Notes: generated from the sequence alone by a model not told the origin. Counted from the first letter of the stretch, positions 25,963-35,661 are shown. The stretch is DNA of 64,000 bases from Labilibaculum antarcticum (GCF_002356295.1 NZ_AP018042.1:4434361-4498360); one strand, 5' to 3'. Program-made: numbers and translations.

Positions 25963-26917
25963 AAATAACAGATGTACTGATTTTGCCATTGCAATAGCAT
26001 GGCCTGAAACCTATTGCAAACAGCCAGGCTATTGGTATGATCGTTTTACTAATTTATTAGGAGTTAGTGACAACCATTATTACAAAGTAGGGCATGCAGC
26101 ATTAGTTCTTATAAACTCAAAAACTAAAAAATGTCATTATTTCGATTTTGGTAGATATGTTGCCCCTTTTCAACACGGTAGAGTTCGAAGCGAAATTACA
26201 GATCATGGGCTAAAAGTTAATACACTTGCTCAAATTTCGGAAGACGGACAAAGAATTGAAAATTACAACGAAATACTAACAGAATTACAATTAAACCATG
26301 AATGTCATGGAGAAGGAGCTTTACATGCTTCATATTCAATGATTGAGTTTGAAAAGGCATATCAAAAGGTTTTGCATTTACAGCGAAGAGGCCCGATTCA
26401 ATACGGTCCGTTCCAATACAAGGGCAGTAATTGCTCACGCTTTGTAAATACTTCGATATTATCTGGCAAGCCACAATGGAAATATGCATTTAGACTTAAA
26501 TACTTTGTCCCATTAACACCAACACCACTCAACAACGTAAATGCATTGCCAAACAAAGTAGTGATTCCTAAACTTCTAAAAACAAAAGCATTTTGCCCTG
26601 CTCCAGTATCCGACAAGCGGAAATTAAAACTCACATTAGTAGAGCCACCAAGAATGAATAACATACCTGAGAATGCTATGTGGCTAAGTGGCGAAGGTTC
26701 AGGCTCATGGTTTGTTATAAATCAGAAGTTTAGAAATTATCATATTTCAAGATATGGTCCCGAAGGAGATTTAGAATGTAAGGGAATATTTAAAATCGCC
26801 GGCAATAGTCATTTTGATATAATATTACCCTTTCAGATTGACCATTTAAGTCATTGTCAGAGAGTCATCATTAATCAATCCGAGAATTTGATTGCTCTTA
26901 TTAGAATAGCCGATTAA
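25955..26917 (+). CDS. DUF6695-like protein of unknown function
   Basis: 320 residues from ATG 25955 (ATG 25943 and TTG 25937 are in-frame alternatives). The N-terminus FAIAIAWPETYCKQPGYWYD and the YYKVGHAALVLIN segment fit proteins annotated DUF6695. A conserved Cys-Ser pair occurs in YKGSNCSRFVN, and with HAAL may form a papain-like Cys/His site (inference). No signal peptide. It is translationally coupled to the decarboxylase, so a role with that product is possible. Confidence 0.55.
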   Translation: MPENNRCTDFAIAIAWPETYCKQPGYWYDRFTNLLGVSDNHYYKVGHAALVLINSKTKKCHYFDFGRYVAPFQHGRVRSEITDHGLKVNTLAQISEDGQRIENYNEILTELQLNHECHGEGALHASYSMIEFEKAYQKVLHLQRRGPIQYGPFQYKGSNCSRFVNTSILSGKPQWKYAFRLKYFVPLTPTPLNNVNALPNKVVIPKLLKTKAFCPAPVSDKRKLKLTLVEPPRMNNIPENAMWLSGEGSGSWFVINQKFRNYHISRYGPEGDLECKGIFKIAGNSHFDIILPFQIDHLSHCQRVIINQSENLIALIRIAD

Positions 26918-26967
26918 AATTTAAACAGGTAAATTTAATCGGCTTGCTTCCTTGGCAGGACAGTTTA

Positions 26968-27111
26968 ATGAATTCTTATCTCTGGATCTATAAAATGTAT
27001 AATCGTGCAGTTGCAGAAATTTTAGAATTGGGTATTGAAGAAGAATATATAGAGCAATTGGAAAATTTGTCTGCACGAGCAAGTCAATTTGAGATCGAAT
27101 TATACTACTGA
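26968..27111 (+). CDS. Possible small protein or gene relic
   Basis: 47 codons with an acidic helical composition (AVAEILELGIEEEYIEQLEN) in the gap before the symporter gene. No recognised family and no convincing ribosome binding site. It may be the tail of a lost gene. Confidence 0.25.
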   Translation: MNSYLWIYKMYNRAVAEILELGIEEEYIEQLENLSARASQFEIELYY

Positions 27112-27179
27112 AGAAATACCTGTGGCTTACAAAATCAAGCCTTTCTCAGCTCCCTGATATTTTAAAAACAAGATGTAAG

Positions 27180-27325
27180 CTTCATAAACACTTGATCGCT
27201 TCGACTCTTAAGGATCTGTTTTTTGAGCGTATCAATTGTACATTCAATTTTGATGTTCCTTTAAAGTAGCTATCTTTAAAATTCAATAGAGTATTTTAAT
27301 AGTTTTTAGCCAGACTGACCTTAGT
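27180..27325. repeat. Dispersed repeat R1, copy B
   Basis: Counterpart of 19586-19730: CTTCATAAACACTTGATCG, GACTCTTAAGGATCTGTTTTTT, TTCAATTTTGATGTTCC, TATCTTTAAAATTCAAT and TTTTTAGCCAGACTGACCTTAG in the same order and orientation. Confidence 0.7.
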
Positions 27326-27409
27326 TTCCATTTTTTAAATAAAGAGTTTCATCCCCAAAAAATGATTTTGTAGGCTGCGAAATTTATTTCTTTAACAAAC
27401 AATCAAATT

Positions 27410-28825
27410 ATGCACATTATCGACATTTCAATATTTATAATCTATATGCTGGGCATGCTAGGTGTTGGCATCTATTTTATGAAACGCAATAAATCGCAGG
27501 AAGACTATTATGTGGGTGGCCGGGAAATGACTTCCTTTCATATAGGCTTATCTGTTGTTGCTACAGATGTTGGTGGTGGATTTTCGATAGGATTAGGTGG
27601 TTTGGGCTTTTTAATTGGTCTTTCGGGCAGTTGGATGCTGTTTACAGGCATAATCGGGGCATGGATCAGTGCTATTTTTCTGATTCCCATTATATATCCT
27701 CTGGCAAAAAAACACAATTTCTTGAGTTTTCCTGAAGTCCTGAATCATTTCTACGATCGGAAAGTAGCCATTATAGCCGGCATTATCTCTCTGATTGGTT
27801 ATATAGGATTTACCAGTTCTCAGGTATTGGCAGGAGCTAAACTAGCTGCGGCAACTTTTCCTTCAATAACCATTGTCGATGCCGTATTGTTAATGGGAGT
27901 TGTGGTTATTGGTTATACTGTGCTTGGTGGGCTTAAGGCCGTTATTTTCACCGATACAATTCAATGGATCATACTCATGGTTGGTTTAATACTAATTGGT
28001 ATTCCTTTAGGATTTATAAAAGTTGGAGGGTGGGAAGCACTTCGGATTTATTTGCCGGCTAACTTTCAAAGCCTCACCAATGTTGGCTTTGTTCAATTTA
28101 TTAACTGGTTTATTACAATTGTTCCTATTTGGTTTGTTGGCATGACTCTGTACCAAAGAATCTATGCTTCAAAAGATGAGAAAACAGCAAAAAAGGCTTG
28201 GTTTATAGCTGGCTTGTTCGAATGGCCTGTAATGGCATTTATGGGAATTACTCTCGGATTATTGGGTCGGGTTGCCTTTGAACAAGGCATGTTTACTGAA
28301 TTTGGATATGCTCCCGGAAGTGCTATCGATCCAGAAATTGGCTTGCCTTTACTCCTAACGCATATTTTTCCCGTTGGCTTGATGGGACTGCTAATGTCAT
28401 CCTATTTTTCGGCAATAATGTCAACGGCCGATAGTTGTTTAATGGCAGCATCAGGTAATTTTACAACAGATATATTAAGGCTTTCAAAAGATAACACCAA
28501 GGGTATTCGTTATTCGCAATTAGCAACATTAGTCATTGGAATACTGGCCATTTTTCTGGCTACCAAAATGCAAAATGTACTCGATTTGATGTTATACTCT
28601 TATGCCTTTATGGTTTCGGGTCTATTTGTTCCTGTTTTGGGTTTTATGTTTTTGAAAAACCCATCTGCAAAGGCCGCAATGTATGCTATGCTTTTGGGAG
28701 GTGGAACTACCTTAGCCCTTATTTTAACCGAACTAGCATTGCCTTTTGGTTTAGATGCGAATTTCTTTGGGATTACATTATCGGCAATCGTTTTTACAAG
28801 TATCCAATCCTTGCATAAGCGATAA
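27410..28825 (+). CDS. Sodium:solute symporter family transporter
   Basis: 471 residues with about 13 hydrophobic helices, the SSS (solute:Na+ symporter) fold. The N-terminal motif YMLGMLGVGIYFMKRNKSQEDYYVGGREM and GLSVVATDVGGGFSIGLGG are typical. The Na+-site helix includes SSYFSAIMSTADSCLMAASGN. The substrate cannot be read; proline, pantothenate, sugars and carboxylates are all handled by this family. The gene stands alone after repeat R1. Confidence 0.92.
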   Translation: MHIIDISIFIIYMLGMLGVGIYFMKRNKSQEDYYVGGREMTSFHIGLSVVATDVGGGFSIGLGGLGFLIGLSGSWMLFTGIIGAWISAIFLIPIIYPLAKKHNFLSFPEVLNHFYDRKVAIIAGIISLIGYIGFTSSQVLAGAKLAAATFPSITIVDAVLLMGVVVIGYTVLGGLKAVIFTDTIQWIILMVGLILIGIPLGFIKVGGWEALRIYLPANFQSLTNVGFVQFINWFITIVPIWFVGMTLYQRIYASKDEKTAKKAWFIAGLFEWPVMAFMGITLGLLGRVAFEQGMFTEFGYAPGSAIDPEIGLPLLLTHIFPVGLMGLLMSSYFSAIMSTADSCLMAASGNFTTDILRLSKDNTKGIRYSQLATLVIGILAIFLATKMQNVLDLMLYSYAFMVSGLFVPVLGFMFLKNPSAKAAMYAMLLGGGTTLALILTELALPFGLDANFFGITLSAIVFTSIQSLHKR

Positions 28826-28995
28826 AATATAAGAACATTCACTCTGAAGTAATTTGCTTCTATTCAGAGATAATTAAATCAGAGTTTATAAGTAGCAGGT
28901 TCTTGTCTGCTAGTAATTGACGAAAATAAAAAGAAAATAAGGTGTAAATTAGCTAAAGTGCCTGCGGTAAATTGGGCTATCCTTAAGCCATTTAA

Positions 28996-29237
28996 ATGAA
29001 GAAATTTGTTGCGTTACTAATTCTATTGGTACTGCTCTGTGAAGTAAAAGCGCAGCAGATAGATACGTTTTATTTGCATCAGGCAATTTCTTATTCGGAT
29101 ACAATAATTTACAAGCGAATAATTGAATTAAGAATTTAAAATTTACACTTGTACCAGATGGAGGGCATGGTATTCATTGGTTTGCGTATCCAAAACAGGA
29201 GTTATATGATTGGTTCTTGAAATATGATAAAAAATAA
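28996..29237 (+). pseudogene. Remnant of a secreted alpha/beta hydrolase
   Basis: An N-terminal signal peptide (KKFVALLILLVLLCEVKAQQ) runs into a stop after 47 codons. In another frame the sequence continues as LVPDGGHGIHWFAYPKQEL, then YDWFLKYDKK and stop, the C-terminal end of an esterase/dienelactone-type hydrolase with its catalytic His. The central ~200 residues with the nucleophile are missing. Deletion plus frameshift makes it non-functional. Confidence 0.65.
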
Positions 29238-29366
29238 AGGGCTGTAATACTTTGTATAAGTAATGGCTGGTTTGGCTACTAATCTATTGGTATTGCAATC
29301 AGAATAATTAATATTGCTCAAGCCTTTTAGTCAAGCGCAATAAACAGGGCAATAAATAAAGTGAGA

Positions 29367-29993
29367 ATGAATAATTTTGATCGCAAAAAACATTGGGAGA
29401 CTATTTACCAATCGAAAGAGTCGAAAGACGTAAGTTGGTTTCAGTCATCACCGGAAACGTCTCTTGATTTTTTCAAACAATTTAATGTAGCTCCGTCAGC
29501 AAAAATTATCGATGTTGGCGGTGGCGATAGTCTGCTTGTTGATCATTTATTGGATCTGGGTTATCAGAACATCTCAGTTCTGGATATTTCTGAAGCCGCA
29601 ATTGAGAAAGCAAAGCAGCGACTTGGCGAAAGAGCCAAAAAGGTAAGCTGGATTGTTGCAGATGCAGCCACCTTTAAGCCAAGCGAGAAATATGACTTTT
29701 GGCACGACCGTGCGGCCTTTCACTTTTTAACTGGCGAACAGGAGATTTCGAATTATCTGGACACAGCTCAGAAAAACATCAAGCCCGAGGGTGTACTGGT
29801 CATTGGAACTTTTTCGGAACAGGGGCCGCAAAAATGCAGTGGAATAGAAATCAAACAATATTCAGAAACCTCAATGAACGATTTGTTGACTAATTTCTTT
29901 TCCAAAATAAAATGCATCACGGTCGATCACAAAACACCTTCGGGCGTGGTTCAAAACTTTGTGTTTTGTAGTTTCCGGAAATTACATGTTTAA
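29367..29993 (+). CDS. Class I SAM-dependent methyltransferase
   Basis: 208 residues from ATG 29367 (GTG 29361 also possible). Motif I is AKIIDVGGGDSLLVDHLLD, the acidic residue after strand 2 is in VLDISEAAIEKAKQR, and motif II is WIVADAATF. The N-terminal HWETIYQSKESKDVSWFQ is shared with a group annotated as tellurite/thiol-type or trans-aconitate-like methyltransferases. Substrate unknown; soluble; stands alone. Confidence 0.85.
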   Translation: MNNFDRKKHWETIYQSKESKDVSWFQSSPETSLDFFKQFNVAPSAKIIDVGGGDSLLVDHLLDLGYQNISVLDISEAAIEKAKQRLGERAKKVSWIVADAATFKPSEKYDFWHDRAAFHFLTGEQEISNYLDTAQKNIKPEGVLVIGTFSEQGPQKCSGIEIKQYSETSMNDLLTNFFSKIKCITVDHKTPSGVVQNFVFCSFRKLHV

Positions 29994-30120
29994 TAAAATT
30001 CGACGCAACCAAATTGCATTCAACCCATCTTGTGTGAACAAAGAATATTGTTTAGCACGGTATTTGTTTACTAAATCTTCGTAAATTATTAGAAACTCAC
30101 ACACGAAAAACTATAAACAT

Positions 30121-30213
30121 ATGAAACGTCCATGCCAAAGTGATTTTGACACACAGGAGGATGATTATTCCAGCATGGTAAGTTCCATATGGCAACTAAA
30201 AAACAAATTATAA
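30121..30213 (+). CDS. Leader L, copy 2: putative 30-residue leader peptide
   Basis: Open frame starting MKRPCQSDFDTQEDDYSSM and ending SSIWQLKNKL, with stop 4 bases before the SIMPL start. The nucleotide sequence is shared with 19149-19236 before an unrelated gene, there with indels breaking the frame. Either a conserved leader peptide or an RNA/DNA element. Ribosome binding was not evident. Confidence 0.45.
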   Translation: MKRPCQSDFDTQEDDYSSMVSSIWQLKNKL

Positions 30214-30217
30214 TCAT

Positions 30218-30913
30218 ATGAAAAGAAATGTAATACTACTATTGGCTGTTTTCCTAGCTTGGAGTGCCATGGCGCAAGCGCAAAAAAACTTTATCGATCA
30301 AAATTACATCGAAGTAAAAGGATTGGCTGAGTTAGAGATTGTACCCGATGAGATCTACTTAAAGATTCATTTGGATGAGGAGGACACCAAGAACAAGGAA
30401 AGCGTTGAGGTATTGGAAAAGCAAATGTTCGTGGCTTTAAAAAAGGCCGGCATCAATTTGGAGAAGCAACTTTCTGTATCCGATTTTGCAAGTACTTTAC
30501 AGGATCATTTTATTAAACGTGCAGATATGAAGAAATCGAAAGATTTTCAGCTATTGGTGCATGATTCTAAAACACTGGGAAAGGTTTTTGTCGAATTGGA
30601 TAGGATCAAAATATCGAACATCAGCATTTTGAGAGTGGATCATTCTGAAATTGAAAAGTTTCGCAAGCAGGTTAAAATAAATGCTGTTGTAGCTGCGAAA
30701 GAAAAAGCCGCGGCTTTAGCTGAGGCGATTGGTCAGAAAATCGGAAAAGCCATTTATATTAATGAGATTTCAGCACCGTATCGTGGACAAATGGTAAATA
30801 CGATGATGAGAACAAAAAGCGAAAGCTATCAATCGAATATGGCAATGCCTGAGCTTGATTTTCAGAAGATTATATTAGAGTATTCTGTGATGATCAGCTT
30901 TGCCTTGGAATAG
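30218..30913 (+). CDS. SIMPL domain (DUF541) periplasmic protein
   Basis: 231 residues. The signal peptide ends near AMAQAQ (~22). The SIMPL domain has YIEVKGLAELEIVPDEIYLKI at the start, the AKEKAAALAEAIGQKIGKAIYI helix-strand near residue 165 and a C-terminal EYSVMISFALE strand. The family forms periplasmic oligomers with unclear roles in envelope or oxidative stress. It follows leader L and ends in a terminator. Confidence 0.9.
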   Translation: MKRNVILLLAVFLAWSAMAQAQKNFIDQNYIEVKGLAELEIVPDEIYLKIHLDEEDTKNKESVEVLEKQMFVALKKAGINLEKQLSVSDFASTLQDHFIKRADMKKSKDFQLLVHDSKTLGKVFVELDRIKISNISILRVDHSEIEKFRKQVKINAVVAAKEKAAALAEAIGQKIGKAIYINEISAPYRGQMVNTMMRTKSESYQSNMAMPELDFQKIILEYSVMISFALE

Positions 30914-30934
30914 AATTAACCAGCAATAAACACG

Positions 30935-30966
30935 AAGATCTCTATCAGCTAGAGATCTTTTTTTTG
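30935..30966 (+). terminator. Rho-independent terminator after SIMPL gene
   Basis: AAGATCTCT / AGAGATCTT stem, 7-base loop, then an eight-T tract. Confidence 0.9.
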
Positions 30967-30984
30967 CCTGTTTAAATAATAGAT

Positions 30985-31290
30985 TTAACCACAAAGTGCA
31001 CGAAGTACTGCACAAAGTATCGCAAAGTATCTGTCTTCTTTTCCTTTGTTTGTCCTTAGTGGTTCGTTTTTTTTGTTTGGAATAAAGGTGAGTAAGCACA
31101 AAGCGCACGAAGAGTGTTTTCCTTTGTGTGTCTTTGTGATTTCCTTATGTGACCTTAGTGGTTAGTTTTTTTTGGTTGTGGATAAAGTGAGTAACCACAA
31201 AGAGCTTTTTCCTTTGTGTGTCTTTGTGATTTCCTTATGTGTCCTTAGTGGTTAAACTTTTTTTTGTTTGTCCTTTGTGGGCAAACTTTT
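30985..31290. repeat. AACCACAAAG-type interspersed palindromic repeats
   Basis: Three imperfect tandem units pair a CCACAAAG.GCACGAAG arm with a CCTTTGTGTGTCTTTGTGATTTCC arm, separated by CCTTAGTGGTTAG and poly-T. They can form long hairpins. A related element lies at 63025-63200. No gene lies between 30966 and 31360. Confidence 0.8.
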
Positions 31291-31360
31291 TTTCCGCAAC
31301 CCCTTATCGATAAATGTTTTTTTTGTTCTTTTGTGGTGAAATTCAAAATCAAAAAAATAA

Positions 31361-32095
31361 ATGATCAAGATCTTATCTTATATTCTCAGTTCTATATTTT
31401 ACATCCTATTTTTGCTTTTGCTGGTTATTTTTCATCCAATACAGGTAATCTGTCACAAGTTGTTTGGTTATCAGGCTCATAAGAATTCGGTAGATATTTT
31501 AAACTTTTTTTTAATGCGTGTGGTTGTATTCTTAGGCGTTCGCATTGCTTCTTTACCAAAAACAAACTTGCCGACTGACCGACCTTTAATTATCATTTCC
31601 AACCATCAGGGAGTATACGATATTCCTTCCATTGTCTGGATTTTCAGAAAACACCACCCCAAGTTCATTTCAAAAAAGGAATTGTCTAAAAACATTCCGA
31701 GTGTGTCTTATAATCTTCGTCATTCGGGGGCGGCTTTAATCGATAGAAAGAACAGAGCTCAGGCAATACCCGAAATATATAAGCTGGGCGAATTGATTGC
31801 TAGAAACAACTATGCTGCCAGTATCTTTCCGGAAGGGACAAGAAGCAAAACCGGAATTGTAAAGGAGTTTAAAGCGGGTGGGATAGAAGCATTACTTAAA
31901 GCTGCGCCAAATGCATTACTAGTTCCTTTTGTAATTGATGGCAACTATAAACTTGAAGAAAAAGGAATGTTCCCATTGTGTTTGGGAGCAAAGGTGAAGT
32001 ATAAGGTTTTAGACCCAATTGAACCAGCCAATTACACTGCCATAGAGCTAACCCAGATGGTTGAAGCTTTAATTAAAAAAGAATTGAACCAATAA
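31361..32095 (+). CDS. 1-acyl-sn-glycerol-3-phosphate acyltransferase (PlsC family)
   Basis: 244 residues with a membrane helix at ~5-28. The acyltransferase motif is H82-x4-D87 in NHQGVYD, and FPEGTRSKTG is the acceptor-binding motif III, followed by VPFVIDG (motif IV). It transfers an acyl chain to lysophosphatidate or a related acceptor at the inner membrane. A patatin-like phospholipase gene follows after 20 bases, suggesting a phospholipid remodelling pair. Confidence 0.92.
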   Translation: MIKILSYILSSIFYILFLLLLVIFHPIQVICHKLFGYQAHKNSVDILNFFLMRVVVFLGVRIASLPKTNLPTDRPLIIISNHQGVYDIPSIVWIFRKHHPKFISKKELSKNIPSVSYNLRHSGAALIDRKNRAQAIPEIYKLGELIARNNYAASIFPEGTRSKTGIVKEFKAGGIEALLKAAPNALLVPFVIDGNYKLEEKGMFPLCLGAKVKYKVLDPIEPANYTAIELTQMVEALIKKELNQ

Positions 32096-32115
32096 CGAAT
32101 TAGGATACCTCAATA

Positions 32116-32961
32116 ATGAATGAAATTAACAAAACGGCATTGGTCGTTGAAGGTGGTGCCATGCGGGGCATTTTTGCTGCCGGCGTTTTAGATCAGTTCA
32201 TCGAGGAAGAATTTAATCCTTTTCATACGGTAATAGGAGTTTCTGCCGGAGCCATAAATGCATCGGCTTATCTTTCGAAGCAGAAAAGGAGAAACTTTAA
32301 GATGTTTACCGATTATTCATTGAGACCTGAATATATCAGTTGGATGAAGTTTTTGAGAGGTGGCCATTTAATGGATTTAGATTGGTCGTGGGATATTACC
32401 TCCCGCGAATTACCTATTGATATGGATGCCTTGTTTGCAAGCAATGCTGATTTTGAAATTGGAGTCACTATGAATTCCGATGGTCGTTCTGTTTTTATCA
32501 AGCCTGACGCAGAGAATATCAGTCATGTAATGAAAGCAAGCTGTACAGTTCCTCTTTTTTACCGCAATTTTCTGGAAATAGACAATCAGATTGTATCTGA
32601 TGGTGGCGTTTCGGCTCCAATTCCCATTCAAAGAGCGGTGGAAATAGGTGCTTCCAAAATTATGGTGATTCGTTCCCGTCCAAATTCTTTTCGGATGAAA
32701 AAAGGGATGGAATCAAAATTGGGACGTTTGCTCTTTCGAAAGCACCCAGGATTGGTGAAGGCTCTGCAAAATCGACCTTATAATTACAATTCATCCATTG
32801 ATTTTATTCAAAACCCTCCTCAAAATCTTCAAATAGTAGATATTTGTCCTCCGGAAAACTTCAAGACCAAACGATTTACTCAAGATTACAATATTCTTGT
32901 TGATGACTATGAATTGGGACGAAAAATAGGAAAAATTGCCATTGAAAAATGGAATCTTTAA
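32116..32961 (+). CDS. Patatin-like phospholipase (RssA/YjjU-like)
   Basis: 281 residues. Oxyanion region GGAMRGIFAAG, nucleophile elbow GVSAG with S43, and catalytic D162 in SDGGVSAP form the Ser-Asp dyad of patatins. No signal peptide, so cytosolic or membrane-associated, hydrolysing acyl esters of phospholipids. It is directly downstream of plsC-like, which could reacylate its products. Confidence 0.92.
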   Translation: MNEINKTALVVEGGAMRGIFAAGVLDQFIEEEFNPFHTVIGVSAGAINASAYLSKQKRRNFKMFTDYSLRPEYISWMKFLRGGHLMDLDWSWDITSRELPIDMDALFASNADFEIGVTMNSDGRSVFIKPDAENISHVMKASCTVPLFYRNFLEIDNQIVSDGGVSAPIPIQRAVEIGASKIMVIRSRPNSFRMKKGMESKLGRLLFRKHPGLVKALQNRPYNYNSSIDFIQNPPQNLQIVDICPPENFKTKRFTQDYNILVDDYELGRKIGKIAIEKWNL

Positions 32962-33105
32962 AAAATAGACTTCCCCATTAAACCTTTTGCCTTTTTTACT
33001 GTCTATAAAGAGTAATGAAAATCTTGCTAATTTATATACTGATCGCTCAAATGTTAACGAAAATCTAAAATCCGATTTTTGTGAACGTTTCTGGGTTTTG
33101 AGTAG

Positions 33106-33113
33106 TAAATTTG
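33106..33113 (+). promoter_or_regulatory. Candidate -7 element before TonB receptor
   Basis: TAAATTTG fits TAnnTTTG, 34 bases before the start codon; no well-spaced -33 partner was found. Confidence 0.35.
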
Positions 33114-33147
33114 TTAGGACAATTTTAAAAACTCATAATTAACCTCA

Positions 33148-35607
33148 ATGAATAGATTAATTCTTCTGATCTGCTTAAGCTTTGTAATATTCGCAGCAAA
33201 GGCAGAGGAACCGATTGTAAATCCGGTAATGAAAGGTGGCGTAATAAAAGGTATTGTAATGGACAATGCTATGGATATTCCCGTTGAATATGCAACTGTT
33301 TCGGTATACACTATGGCCGACTCAAGTCTTATTGACGGAACCATTACCAATGAAAAAGGTGTTTTTGAGCTCACAAAGCTAAAGCCAGGAAAATACTTTG
33401 TAGAGATCTCATTTATTGGTTACAACAAAGCAATCGTTCGAAATATCCCGATTAATCAAGATCGAAAATTGGCAGATTTAAAGATCGTGAGTCTTCGACA
33501 ATCAAGCGAAGCATTAAATGAAGTCGTTGTAACTTCGGAACGTGTGCCTGTACAATATCAAATTGATAAAAAAGTAATCCCTGTTAGCAGGCAAATTACT
33601 GCAGCCAGTGGAACTGCCGTTGATGTTTTGGAAAATGTGCCATCTGTAAGTGTGGATATTGAAGGGAATGTGAGTCTTCGCGGAAATTCAAATTTTACAG
33701 TTTTGGTGGATGGAAAACCTTCTATTTTAGATGCGGCTGACATTTTGCAGCAAATGCCTGCCAGTGTGATTGAGAACATTGAAATAATCACAAACCCTTC
33801 GGCAAAATACGATCCGGAAGGAACGGCTGGAATTATCAATATTATCACCAAAAAGAATACAGAGAACGGATTGAATGGCGTTGCTAATTTATCGGTAGGA
33901 AGTCAGGACAATCGTAGCGGTGACATTTTAATTAATTACCGAAAAAAGAAGTGGAATTGGAATTTTGGTTTGGATTACAGCAACCGTCAGTATGAAGGAA
34001 CAAGTAAAACAGAAAATAGAACCATGTTCAATGATGTTACCAGTTCTGTTTTATCTGATGGAGAATCTAAAATGAAACGTTCCGGTTATGGAATTCGAAC
34101 AGGTTTCGACTTTGATGTGAATGATAAAAATTCAATTTCGTTTGGCTTTCGATACGGGACTAGAGACATGGAACGAGGTTCGGTTTTGGATTATCAGGAA
34201 TCGAATAGTTCTAGTCCGGTAATAACCTCCTATGATAGTAGGGATCTTTGGAAGAAGGAAATGACCTTTGTGAATTCTAATTTCACCTACGTACGAAAAT
34301 TTACTGGCAAAGGTCATCAGTGGGCTTCACAGGTAAGTTACTCACATCGTGGCAGTGGTGACGAAAGCTCTACAAACGAATTATTTGATAGTAATGGTCA
34401 AGTATCAGGTCAAATTGCGACAGAAGATGGTCCTGGAACCCGATGGGAGATCCGTTCCGATTATACATTGCCATTAGGAGAAGATGCCAAATTTGAGTTT
34501 GGTTATCAGGGACAAATTAGATCCAGCGAAGCGGATACAGAACAAGAAGATTATGTTGTGGGAAGCGGATACAAGCCTCAGCCGTTATATAGTCACGATG
34601 TAACTTACGATCGACAGGTGCATGGCTTGTATACAACTTATGCTTCTAAAATTGGAAAGTTTGGCTACCAGCTTGGTTTTAGATCTGAATATACCAGTCG
34701 GGAGATCGATTTTAAGGATGAGTTAGAAACTTTTACTATCAAGCGTTGGGATTTCTTTCCAACCATTCATACACAGATGGATTTGGGCTCTGACAATCAG
34801 GTAATGGGTAGCTATACCAGACGAATTCAGCGTCCCCGTGGCTATTATTTAGAACCATTTGTGACATGGACCGATGCATACAATGTTCGTCAGGGGAATC
34901 CCGATTTAGATCCGGAATATATTGATTCTTACGAGTTGGGTTATATGAAACGATTTGGTGATCAGGCTATTTCTTTCGAGACTTACTATAAAGTTACTCA
35001 CAATAAAATTGAGCGGGTTAGATATCCTTGGGAAGAGCAAGGCAATGTAATGAAGAGTACCAATGTAAATGTTGGGAACGATTATTCTTTGGGTATCGAA
35101 GCAACATTCAATTTATCTTTTTCTACATGGTTAAAGAACGACTTAATTGGTAATTTTTATCATTACAAGGAAGAAGGTGATTTTACCATAACAAATTCGG
35201 CCAATGAGGATACTTATCAGGATTTCTCAACTGAAAGTTACAATTGGAGCTTACGGAATAATTCGACCTTTATATTGGATCCAGCAACGCGACTTCAGTT
35301 TACGGCTAATTATAATTCCGATACAAATTGGGCACAGGGAAAGCGCAAGGGGTTTTTTACAACTTCGGCAGCTGTAAAACGCGATTTCATGAAACGTAAA
35401 CTATCTGCAACTTTCCAAGTTCGTGATATTTTTGGTACCGCAAAACATGAAACTTTATATGAAGGGGATACCTTTTACAACTTTAGCCAGTTTGATCACA
35501 ATTCGCCAACATTTAATTTGAAGTTAAGCTTTAAAATTAACAACTATAAAACGAAGCGCGAAAGAGGATCAGAAGGCGGAGTAGATGTAGAAGAATTTGA
35601 AATGTAA
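33148..35607 (+). CDS. TonB-dependent outer-membrane receptor (OMP_b-brl_3 type)
   Basis: 819 residues. Signal peptide ends near AKAEE (~21). A carboxypeptidase-regulatory-like domain (~28-115; GGVIKGIVMDNAMDIPVEYA) precedes a plug (~125-235; VDVLENVPSVSVDIEGNVSLRG and NPSAKYDPEGTAGIINI). The remainder is a beta barrel ending in aromatic-rich strands. It is the lone-receptor type without a SusD partner, as in Bacteroidota receptors for peptides, siderophores or unknown ligands. The C-terminus has an unusually charged tail (KTKRERGSEGGVDVEEFEM) after the last barrel strand. Substrate unknown. Confidence 0.93.
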   Translation: MNRLILLICLSFVIFAAKAEEPIVNPVMKGGVIKGIVMDNAMDIPVEYATVSVYTMADSSLIDGTITNEKGVFELTKLKPGKYFVEISFIGYNKAIVRNIPINQDRKLADLKIVSLRQSSEALNEVVVTSERVPVQYQIDKKVIPVSRQITAASGTAVDVLENVPSVSVDIEGNVSLRGNSNFTVLVDGKPSILDAADILQQMPASVIENIEIITNPSAKYDPEGTAGIINIITKKNTENGLNGVANLSVGSQDNRSGDILINYRKKKWNWNFGLDYSNRQYEGTSKTENRTMFNDVTSSVLSDGESKMKRSGYGIRTGFDFDVNDKNSISFGFRYGTRDMERGSVLDYQESNSSSPVITSYDSRDLWKKEMTFVNSNFTYVRKFTGKGHQWASQVSYSHRGSGDESSTNELFDSNGQVSGQIATEDGPGTRWEIRSDYTLPLGEDAKFEFGYQGQIRSSEADTEQEDYVVGSGYKPQPLYSHDVTYDRQVHGLYTTYASKIGKFGYQLGFRSEYTSREIDFKDELETFTIKRWDFFPTIHTQMDLGSDNQVMGSYTRRIQRPRGYYLEPFVTWTDAYNVRQGNPDLDPEYIDSYELGYMKRFGDQAISFETYYKVTHNKIERVRYPWEEQGNVMKSTNVNVGNDYSLGIEATFNLSFSTWLKNDLIGNFYHYKEEGDFTITNSANEDTYQDFSTESYNWSLRNNSTFILDPATRLQFTANYNSDTNWAQGKRKGFFTTSAAVKRDFMKRKLSATFQVRDIFGTAKHETLYEGDTFYNFSQFDHNSPTFNLKLSFKINNYKTKRERGSEGGVDVEEFEM

Positions 35608-35628
35608 AACAATTACAAACCTATTTTT

Positions 35629-35661
35629 TAAAGGGATGTTCATTTTGGACATCCTTTTTTT
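35629..35661 (+). terminator. Terminator after TonB receptor
   Basis: AAAGGGATGT pairs with ACATCCTTT with one bulged G, then a T tract, 22 bases after the stop. Confidence 0.75.

Noticed and set aside
31264-31482. 72-codon frame upstream of plsC
   Set aside because: Begins in AACCACAAAG repeat DNA and overlaps plsC out of frame.
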